64,000 nt of DNA from Sabellastarte sp. h YS-2021. Taxonomy: Eukaryota; Annelida; Polychaeta; Sabellida; Sabellidae. Below the pieces are notes generated by a model. It was not told the DNA's origin. It searched no databases and was given only the letters and a program-made list of their open reading frames with translations. Below, piece after piece: positions 63,501-64,000 of the stretch (position 1 is the first letter of the stretch; each line of letters opens with the position of its first letter). The stretch spans positions 26,347,464-26,411,463 of the forward strand of contig OZ024929.1 of the NCBI GenBank assembly GCA_964017235.1. The letters are read 5' to 3'. The position numbers and the translations under genes are program-made.

Positions 63501-64000
63501 TCATCTTATCCTATCATTTCTCCCACTTAAACTGGTTTGTACTTAATGACCCCGCCACACACCTTCCTCGTCTTTTGCATATAGTCTTCTATGATGTCAC
63601 TTTTTCTGTGCAGTAAGTGCAAAATATATGTGAAAAATAAGGAAAAAATTCTGGAGGCTCAGTCTTAATCCAGGTTTGAATCATATTTGAGGAGGACCAA
63701 GCCAAGGATAGGTCGCACCTTGTGTTAAAATATGACCCAGATCCCAGATTTATAGTTTTCAAGTTATACACATGGACAGACTACTTTATTCCTCATGCTA
63801 TTTTTTTTGGGAAGATCAAACATGTATAAATATTGTTTGTCAAATCTAACACAAACATATGTGTAATAAAGACTGTACACGGAGCTTCATCTATTCATTA
63901 TGAATTAGGATTACATTACCTGCTGGACTGCCATCCTTTTGTTGTTGGACTATGATGATTCAGTTCTAAGGCCTTGTAATTTTCTTCCTGTCCCGAAACA
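11153..64000 (-). CDS. CEP104: CEP104, centrosomal/ciliary-tip protein (28 exons seen; 5' end off the window)
   Basis: CEP104 is a centriole and ciliary-tip protein that binds tubulin through a TOG domain. Twenty-eight exons between GT-AG introns join in frame to 938 codons plus TGA; human CEP104 is about 925 residues and only about 12 of those precede the first one seen here. Counting from the first full codon at the window edge: jelly roll about 1-150, coiled coil about 185-277, proline-rich linker 278-437, TOG array about 440-708, coiled and lysine-rich segment 709-787, Cys/His zinc fingers 788-916, basic tail 917-938 ending AKR as in human. Recognised by near-identical stretches such as DYISPLDDLAFDMYQDPEV and FTEEGLDLHYWK. 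Introns carry nearly all repeats in the window. Oddities: no SxIP motif in the tail, zinc ligands changed in one finger, and a duplicated DERPLP motif in the linker. Start codon and promoter lie beyond 64000. Confidence 0.97.
11989..12126 (-). CDS. CEP104: CEP104 window exon 27 (last zinc finger)
   Basis: Residues 871-916: PSESGKSHCPLCHQNISSGE, then DSWKTHLMGKDGCKQNPRRL and AALNRQ. Close to human CPLCHENFSPGEEAWKAHLMG. C-x2-C and H-x(n)-C ligands are present. Acceptor TTTTAG, donor G|GTAATG. Confidence 0.97.
12723..12861 (-). CDS. CEP104: CEP104 window exon 26 (zinc finger)
   Basis: Residues 825-870: VVEIAGLTDHLLTECEAKDN, then FQKCPRCSEAILKTDFQQHI and ADKTDN. Human ends this finger HIKHKDC; here it reads HIADKTD, so the last His and Cys are both replaced by Asp. 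Acceptor CCTGCAG, donor C|GTATGT. Confidence 0.97.
14694..14802 (-). CDS. CEP104: CEP104 window exon 25 (zinc finger)
   Basis: Residues 788-824: HTCIFCGEKNESFTEEGLDL then HYWKSCPMLKRCSNCKQ. Two CxxC knuckles and an H/C pair; human reads CIFCGERSESFTEEGLDL here. Acceptor TTTCCAG. Donor CAG|GTATAG is unusual at +4 to +6. Confidence 0.97.
14990..15200 (-). repeat. possible decayed SINE in intron 24
   Basis: On the minus strand GGTAACACACTTGCCAACCAC and a degraded B-box-like GGGTCCTG resemble a tRNA-headed SINE. The rest of intron 14803-15667 shows nothing. Confidence 0.25.
15668..15810 (-). CDS. CEP104: CEP104 window exon 24 (lysine-rich and polyproline linker)
   Basis: Residues 741-787: PVNDAVLKDDKKKEKDKKNK, then KKAERPPPPPPADKEKDEDV and ATLYQID. 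Lys-rich followed by six prolines, just before the zinc fingers. Acceptor TTTGTAG, donor CA|GTAAGT. Confidence 0.92.
16233..16328 (-). CDS. CEP104: CEP104 window exon 23 (coiled coil)
   Basis: Thirty-two codons, residues 709-740: KQKQDQEQAKQKEIEALQQQ then LQQLKDMTSGKA. Strong coiled-coil composition, matching human EKQKKEEIKALQGQLAALK. Acceptor TGTGTAG, donor GCT|GTGAGT. Confidence 0.94.
17107..17286 (-). repeat. DIRS-like inverted terminal repeat, 3' side
   Basis: Pairs with 22078-22257. Contains the GC-rich word GCGCTTGCGCAGTAGTCG and begins CTTACCTTATCC. An ICR-like inverse copy (ATCCTTGTGAGGAT) follows at 17324-17337. Confidence 0.85.
18100..18400 (-). pseudogene. duplicated coding-like remnant inside the DIRS-like element
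   Basis: Two related segments of about 130 bp (near 18115-18200 and 18320-18385) with phrases like TGACCACTGG and AGGTCCTTGCTGAAAAG. Probably part of the polyprotein region; I could not assign a domain. Confidence 0.3.
18491..18522. repeat. T32 run
   Basis: Uninterrupted T on the plus strand (A on the gene strand) inside the DIRS-like element; could be an A-tail of a nested insertion. Confidence 0.8.
18891..19309 (-). pseudogene. RNase H-distal block of the DIRS-like element
   Basis: Two overlapping frames carry PMVEIFATNMSHKLP (19115-19309) and MIVVAPWWPMMHW...LHAWHLN (18891-19118). These match, in order, the LFAT...LP and APWWP...AWRL signatures of DIRS-type polyproteins. The frame change between them shows decay. 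Confidence 0.65.
19400..19765 (+). repeat. three short direct repeats inside the DIRS-like element
   Basis: The phrase TTTCAAGGATTGCAGTAGGC with neighbouring ATATCTGGCTCATATGAG-like words recurs near 19415, 19620 and 19728. Confidence 0.65.
19779..19809. repeat. C31 run
   Basis: Homopolymer C directly after the three short repeats. Similar C or G runs occur at about 1967, 3919 and 33487. Confidence 0.8.
20497..20857 (-). pseudogene. reverse transcriptase fragment of the DIRS-like element
   Basis: Shows DAFFYVPTHPDFQHLLQF, then TYQFKAL and ATTPLVFT, the pattern around RT motif 4 in DIRS and related retroelements. Farther on (20497-20521) a different frame reads VHQYLDH followed soon by a stop. 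The family has two Asp in that catalytic motif, so the second is lost and the frame is broken: inactive. Confidence 0.75.
22078..22257 (-). repeat. DIRS-like inverted terminal repeat, 5' side
   Basis: Inverse of 17107-17286, ending GGATAAGGTAAG. The inner flanks diverge at once after the shared TTTTTGGTC, fixing the repeat boundary. Confidence 0.85.
22377..22962 (+). mobile_element. hairpin-ended repeat element, 0.59 kb
   Basis: The left end TTATCTCCCGCC (22377-22388) is the exact inverse of GGCGGGAGATAA at the right (22948-22959). The right end forms a hairpin with ATCTCCCG (22921-22928) around CGGCCTTCGGCCG. A GACGAACGGACGGATGG segment precedes the hairpin. The body has two GGCGGCCATTTTG / GACGGCCATTTTG words. 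No ORF. It lies 34 bp from CEP104 exon 22. Confidence 0.6.
22996..23230 (-). CDS. CEP104: CEP104 window exon 22 (last TOG helices, longest exon)
   Basis: Residues 630-708. Holds GLSVENMMKF, EVREKAEKIIVSLYR, LPPDDEKTRKNMVYKQLFEA and DRIDGKPSKDDVK, close to human EVRETAVRIILDMYR and LPPDDSNTRRNILYK. Acceptor ACTTCAG, donor AAG|GTAGAG, phase 0. The DIRS-like element lies in the intron that follows. Confidence 0.97.
24180..24301 (-). CDS. CEP104: CEP104 window exon 21 (TOG)
   Basis: Residues 590-629: PTHVVPVECVKPFKLTAAPR then LALSRTEILDQLYKQHGINN. Human has IIPSYLVQPLKANSS with a similar helix pair after it. Acceptor TTGCAG, donor AG|GTGAGT. Confidence 0.94.
24682..24747 (-). CDS. CEP104: CEP104 window exon 20 (TOG)
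   Basis: Residues 568-589: AVRNRDTAKSFIIEESKFRE then VM. A helical block like human RVTAANFIQEMALFKEV. Acceptor TTTTTCAG, donor ATG|GTAAGA. Confidence 0.93.
26025..26097 (-). CDS. CEP104: CEP104 window exon 19 (TOG)
   Basis: Residues 543-567: KLGKPDTVYTVEKTLPGLLH then KIGDT; human has CVERTIPVLLTRTGD here. Acceptor ATTACAG, donor ACC|GTAAGT, phase 0. Confidence 0.95.
26348..26621 (+). mobile_element. hAT-type MITE, 274 bp, with perfect 8-bp target duplication
   Basis: Begins TAGGGCTGCAAGCGA and ends TCGTTGCAGCCTTA, near-perfect inverted ends of the hAT kind. Flanked on both sides by ATACAAAG (26340-26347 and 26622-26629), the 8-bp duplication typical of hAT transposases. No ORF; non-autonomous. 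In the intron between exons 18 and 19. Confidence 0.88.
26831..26892 (-). CDS. CEP104: CEP104 window exon 18 (TOG)
   Basis: Residues 523-542, VFTASLNLLRMVLEEYIPNY; human VFQASLKLLKMIITQYIP. Acceptor TTGTAG, donor AA|GTGAGT, phase 2. Confidence 0.96.
27523..27687 (-). CDS. CEP104: CEP104 window exon 17 (TOG)
   Basis: Residues 468-522: ASKAYSKTWSFREDALLEVY, then a block ending RAAVFLVNRGIKDKVVS. Matches human AYCKTWSYREDALL and RASVFLVRRAIKD. Acceptor TTCACAG, donor TCT|GTGAGT, phase 0. Confidence 0.97.
28073..28345 (+). mobile_element. tRNA-headed SINE-like copy ending in (ATT)n
   Basis: A tRNA-like head with a B-box-like GGGGTTTGATCTT (28124-28136), about 200 bp of body, then an (ATT)n tail at 28325-28342, followed by a TATAGCGCTTC fragment. 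Moderately decayed. Confidence 0.5.
28511..30213 (+). mobile_element. 1.7-kb dispersed element, copy A
   Basis: Begins with a tRNA-like head (GTGAAGTGGTTGGCATTCTG and B-box-like AGAGTCGAATCTTAGG), carries a 152-bp tandem array, and ends TCGAATCTACGATTCGACTA. The head and the last 460 bp are shared with 61119-63375. The end lies about 18 bp from the donor of CEP104 exon 16. Confidence 0.7.
28610..29640 (+). repeat. tandem array, seven units of 152 bp
   Basis: Unit starts (GAGTGAGGTGC) at 28610, 28762, 28914, 29066, 29218, 29370 and 29526. The middle units are nearly identical; the outer ones are diverged, the usual result of unequal exchange. Shared words: AAAATATTGCTGGATTATAT and GTGTACAACTACCAGCATTT. 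Confidence 0.93.
30232..30320 (-). CDS. CEP104: CEP104 window exon 16 (start of TOG array)
   Basis: Residues 438-467: GNVTGEPEPMNEKDQREAAI then VIETFGLPL, aligned with human EPLTEKALREASSAIDVLGE. Acceptor TTGCAG, donor TTG|GTAATG. A dispersed repeat (28511-30213) ends only about 18 bp beyond this donor. Confidence 0.93.
30798..30841 (-). CDS. CEP104: CEP104 window exon 15 (acidic linker)
   Basis: Residues 423-437: KNPYPDDDDVTDEAG. Acceptor TTCAG, donor G|GTATGT. Phase fits both neighbours. Confidence 0.82.
31757..31837 (-). CDS. CEP104: CEP104 window exon 14 (second DERPLP, symmetric 2-2 exon)
   Basis: Residues 396-422: RSDVRRSQETPFDHETAYDE then RPLPST. This repeats the DERPLP motif of exon 11, of which human CEP104 as I recall it has one. 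Acceptor TATATAG with a weak pyrimidine tract; donor AA|GTAAGA. Confidence 0.82.
32090..32510 (+). mobile_element. possible hAT-like repeat fragment
   Basis: Starts CAGGGTGTATACAC and ends near GGATACACAATGTAG, with inner runs of TTTCCATGACTTTTCC on both sides that pair as inverted repeats. No clean target duplication was found. Confidence 0.35.
33487..33543 (+). repeat. C-run followed by (AC)n microsatellite
   Basis: About 29 C, then GA and a (CA)n run. The rest of 31838-34330 shows no recognisable feature. Confidence 0.85.
34360..37567 (+). mobile_element. hairpin-ended repeat element, 3.2 kb, with 352-bp tandem body
   Basis: ATATCCCCAGAC at the left (34360-34371) is the exact inverse of GTCTGGGGATAT at the right (37556-37567). 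The right end is a hairpin (ATATCCCCGAC, TTTCG loop, TCTGGGGATAT) preceded by ACGGCGGCGGCGCGACGGAC. The body from about 35440 is a tandem array. Flanks are TAATTAA-like on both sides. No ORF with family resemblance. Confidence 0.6.
35440..37480 (+). repeat. tandem array of about 352-bp units
   Basis: The word GGTCACT(T/C)GGG recurs at 35781, 36134, 36486 and 36836 (spacing 353, 352, 350), with diverged partial units at both ends. Shared words: GATTTTCGGCACATGTAAAA, AACAGTCACAGGGCTTAAAG, GTTTGAAACTTCTCAGAC. Confidence 0.9.
37598..37711 (-). CDS. CEP104: CEP104 window exon 13 (Ser/Pro linker, symmetric 2-2 exon)
   Basis: Residues 358-395: VEHTLNADSPATNKPALSPL, then TDMSAPPFPVKPKLFSS. Acceptor TTTCACAG. 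The donor that keeps the frame is GG|GTACTA, a weak site; the nearer CCA|GTAAAA would break the join. It begins 27 bp above a repeat-element hairpin. Confidence 0.7.
38575..38661 (-). CDS. CEP104: CEP104 window exon 12 (charged linker, symmetric 2-2 exon)
   Basis: Residues 329-357, open and charged: KVKREADRNVTDKKPDRLDT, then SRAKKSQD. Acceptor CACACAG, donor AA|GTGAGG. Phase 2 on both sides, so it could be skipped without a frameshift. Supported by splice sites and phase rather than by homology. Confidence 0.75.
39158..39684 (-). mobile_element. about 520-bp dispersed element, copy 2
   Basis: Inverse of copy 1 at 4990-5513; starts TTATTATCCACC and ends GTTTTCCTATTA. The end hairpin (GACATATACAG...CTGTATATGTC) is kept at about 39549-39662. 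Located in the intron between exons 11 and 12. Confidence 0.7.
40262..40382 (-). CDS. CEP104: CEP104 window exon 11 (proline-rich linker, first DERPLP)
   Basis: Residues 289-328: low-complexity PPRQQTPPRLL and then NDERPLPAIS, which aligns with human YDERPLPAIRK. Acceptor TTTCAG, donor AA|GTGAGT, phase 2. Confidence 0.9.
40700..51655 (+). repeat. 169-bp satellite, about 65 units, with higher-order repeats
   Basis: Each unit has GGTTAAGGAGATAGAAGCAA, CCATTTTTGGCAAAAATTC, AAAATGGCCGCCATTTTTGG, GGAGGGGAAAA, ACCCTGTGGGTCGAAAATTT and GAAATCGCTCTATCTCGCAC. Unit types differ in the join after GGGGAAAA. Exact longer periods are visible: 1180 bp (seven units) from about 47.6 to 50.5 kb, 1157 bp between 42.8 and 44.6 kb, and 4059 bp between 41.9-43.4 and 46.0-47.4 kb. 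Both strands happen to stay open for long stretches, but this is periodicity and not coding. Confidence 0.97.
47600..50500 (+). repeat. 1180-bp higher-order repeat (7-mer) inside the satellite
   Basis: Matching blocks start at 47614, 48794 and 49974, and at 47945, 49125 and 50305, always 1180 apart; the segments 48120-48770 and 49300-49950 translate identically over 216 residues. Confidence 0.9.
52550..52583 (-). CDS. CEP104: CEP104 window exon 10 (34-base linker exon)
   Basis: Eleven codons and one base, PRPSQPHDYGY. The call rests on acceptor TTTTTAG, donor G|GTAAGT and phase fit with both neighbours; the disordered sequence has no conserved match. It lies just beyond the 11-kb satellite. 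Confidence 0.78.
53566..53721 (-). CDS. CEP104: CEP104 window exon 9 (coiled coil)
   Basis: Residues 226-277: VGEKLGKFEVEKRQAVENED, then YDKAKLKKIQLDEYR and a leucine/aspartate-rich end. Acceptor TTTCTGTAG, donor GGG|GTAAGA. The first 25 bases of this exon and its acceptor are copied again and again in the adjoining intron. The exon also holds a perfect donor-like word AG|GTAAGT 16-17 bases from its start. Confidence 0.96.
53722..54430 (-). repeat. 60-bp tandem array copying the exon 9 splice acceptor
   Basis: Unit starts (CCTACAGAAATTAA on plus) at 53721, 53781, 53837, 53897, 53958, 54018, 54078, 54134, 54194, 54255, 54315 and 54375; lengths 60, 56, 60, 61, 60, 60 and then the same again (a 297-bp higher-order period). 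On the gene strand each unit carries TTTCTGTAG|GTTGGAGAGAAG, identical to the true exon 9 acceptor and exon start. The two 61-bp units keep the match to GGTAAGTTTG, 25 bases into the exon. Confidence 0.95.
54720..54925 (-). mobile_element. tRNA-headed SINE-like copy
   Basis: Minus-strand head with GACCTGGTGGGTAACACAC and a good B-box GGGTTCGATGCC (54858-54869). The body runs toward 54720; the tail is not clear. Confidence 0.5.
55008..55063 (-). CDS. CEP104: CEP104 window exon 8 (coiled coil)
   Basis: Residues 207-225: QEKYDYAKKLKAAIQDLQK, heptad-like and matching human RYDYAKKLKQAIADLQK. Acceptor TTTCAG, donor AAG|GTAGGG, phase 0. The next intron holds the splice-acceptor tandem array. Confidence 0.95.
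55488..55597 (-). CDS. CEP104: CEP104 window exon 7 (signature block and coiled-coil start)
   Basis: Residues 170-206: PDYISPLDDLAFDMYQDPEV followed by GGIIRKLEAKKQEAVL. The first part is almost invariant in CEP104. Acceptor TTTCAG, donor C|GTAAGT, phase 1. Confidence 0.97.
56026..56084 (-). CDS. CEP104: CEP104 window exon 6 (linker)
   Basis: Residues 151-169, LYVDDEKTPSDPAMAGLFN; matches the acidic segment of human CEP104 before the YISPLDDL block. Acceptor CAACAG, donor AG|GTAAAT, phase 2. Confidence 0.9.
56290..56560 (+). mobile_element. SINE-like copy with a 5S-rRNA-like segment
   Basis: Related to the inverse of about 60840-61105: both have TTTTTGTC(A/G)CCAGACTTT and GTGTCTCTGATGGCTTTG. 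Between lies GCTTGGATGGACGACCGTCA, similar to the 3' half of 5S rRNA (TTGGATGGGAGACCGCC), as in SINE3-type elements. Confidence 0.5.
56606..57046 (+). mobile_element. hAT-type MITE, 441 bp, with perfect 8-bp target duplication
   Basis: Ends TAGGGGTGAGAC and GTCTCACCCCTA; both sides flanked by GTTTCTTT (56598-56605 and 57047-57054). Includes a CRE-like GACGTCA. No transposase. Sits 93 bp from CEP104 exon 5. Confidence 0.9.
57140..57196 (-). CDS. CEP104: CEP104 window exon 5 (end of jelly roll)
   Basis: Nineteen codons, VGLVAINIIGDDAYNTKPG, residues 132-150. Acceptor CCTTAAG, donor GGG|GTATGT, phase 0 on both sides. It starts 93 bp below a hAT-type MITE (56606-57046). Confidence 0.93.
57977..58115 (-). 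CDS. CEP104: CEP104 window exon 4 (jelly roll)
   Basis: Residues 85-131: GYVALADNEKTGFKARELKS, then HVDALGQFVKF and NHVNKHNLYNQ. Very close to human YVSLCDNEKTGCKARELKS. Acceptor TTAAG, donor CAG|GTAATG, phase 0. Confidence 0.96.
58180..58524 (+). mobile_element. 345-bp MITE with 23-bp inverted ends and TA target duplication
   Basis: Left end CCGTAAATGACCTATTTAGC and its exact inverse at the right (58502-58524); TA on both sides. The TA duplication and the CCGTA end suggest the Tc1/mariner-pogo group. It starts 64 bp beyond exon 4's acceptor. Confidence 0.85.
59054..59135 (-). CDS. CEP104: CEP104 window exon 3 (jelly roll)
   Basis: Acceptor TTAG; residues 58-84, with KIEFYVGDVPEG and ARYTRL. 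Donor GG|GTAAGA leaves phase 2. Corresponds to human KVEFYISESLPE and its surroundings. Confidence 0.93.
59203..59509 (-). mobile_element. tRNA-derived SINE, 307 bp
   Basis: On the minus strand: A box GTGGCTCAGTTGG, B box GGGTTTGATCCCC, body, then AAAGCGCTATATAAGAGCCC and an (ATT)n tail. The 3' words resemble the tail shared with L2-like LINEs. The best preserved SINE in the window. Confidence 0.8.
60002..60093 (-). CDS. CEP104: CEP104 window exon 2 (jelly roll)
   Basis: Acceptor TTTGCAG; residues 27-57, including RFCLYPQDIVLQLEK and KIQMLSHQYLI. The split Arg codon joins exon 1. Donor G|GTAGGT. Aligns with the human stretch around CQYPQEIILQ. Confidence 0.94.
60640..61105 (-). mobile_element. 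SINE-like copy with a 5S-rRNA-like segment, second copy
   Basis: Minus strand: TTTTTGTCTCCAGACTTTCA, CTAGTACTTCGATGGGTGAC (5S-like), CGTGTCTCTGATGGCTTTG, then an extra segment that repeats TTTTTTGTCACCGGACTTTTG. Abuts the element at 61119. Confidence 0.5.
61119..63375 (+). mobile_element. 2.3-kb dispersed element, copy B
   Basis: Same tRNA-like head as copy A (GTGCAGTGGCTGGCTTTCTG, AGAGTCGAATCTTAGG) and same end (ATTCGACTAAAAA), but the 152-bp array is replaced by unrelated DNA (61210-62420). It contains inverted 39-base arms at 62722-62760 and 62968-63006 (CAGTCATTGTTAGTGTAAAA-like) and a perfect CRE TGACGTCA near 62800, also present in copy A near 29755. Confidence 0.65.
63376..63919 (-). 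other. intron 1 end, nothing recognised
   Basis: Between the dispersed element and exon 1 I see no repeat or coding signal. Confidence 0.4.
63920..64000 (-). CDS. CEP104: CEP104 window exon 1 (jelly-roll start, runs off the edge)
   Basis: Reads VSGQEENYKALELNHHSPTT then KGWQSS (residues 1-26), matching the CEP104 N-terminus. Donor AG|GTAATG, phase 2. The upstream part, including the initiator Met, is outside the window. Confidence 0.93.

Overview
The window is animal nuclear DNA. It is AT-rich, has many short exons with GT-AG introns, and is packed with dispersed and tandem repeats. The mix of repeats (tRNA-headed SINE-like copies, hAT and TA-flanked MITEs, a DIRS-like retroelement, intronic minisatellites) and a CEP104 orthologue that is close to but distinct from the vertebrate one suggest a lophotrochozoan, most likely a mollusc. 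That placement is inference. There is nothing prokaryotic here.

The main gene is CEP104 (centrosomal/ciliary-tip protein 104) on the minus strand. It fills about 53 kb, from the right edge to its stop codon at 11153-11155. I could place 28 coding exons whose phases join without a break into 938 codons plus a stop. Only the first dozen or so residues lie beyond the right edge. Domain order is N-terminal jelly roll, coiled coil, a long disordered proline-rich linker, TOG array, a basic/coiled segment, zinc fingers and a short basic tail. A second gene, on the plus strand, ends at 1462 with a very acidic last exon; it faces CEP104 tail-to-tail and I could not identify it.

Layout: 1-1500, end of the unidentified plus-strand gene. 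1500-7860, intergenic repeats: a 126-bp palindrome, a 520-bp dispersed element, a 147-bp tandem array. 7860-11150, CEP104 3' UTR/downstream DNA. 11.15-16.3 kb, zinc-finger and coiled-coil exons. 16.3-23 kb, an intron holding a dead DIRS-like retrotransposon and a small hairpin-ended repeat. 23-30.3 kb, TOG exons, with a hAT MITE, SINE-like copies and a 152-bp tandem array. 30.8-40.4 kb, linker exons around a 3.2-kb element with a 352-bp tandem body. 40.6-52.1 kb, a roughly 11-kb, 169-bp satellite with higher-order repeats. 52.5-64 kb, coiled-coil and jelly-roll exons with an array of duplicated splice acceptors, another hAT MITE, a TA-flanked MITE and SINE-like copies.

The two observations I consider least ordinary are: (i) a 60-bp tandem array at 53.7-54.4 kb that copies the CEP104 intron/exon boundary about 12 times, giving a ladder of decoy 3' splice sites; and (ii) a shared design in at least three otherwise unrelated intronic repeats. 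Each has an 11-12 bp inverted repeat at its two ends, a CGG/GGAC-rich segment and a terminal hairpin, and two of the three have a tandem-repeat body. The 11-kb satellite is one of them.
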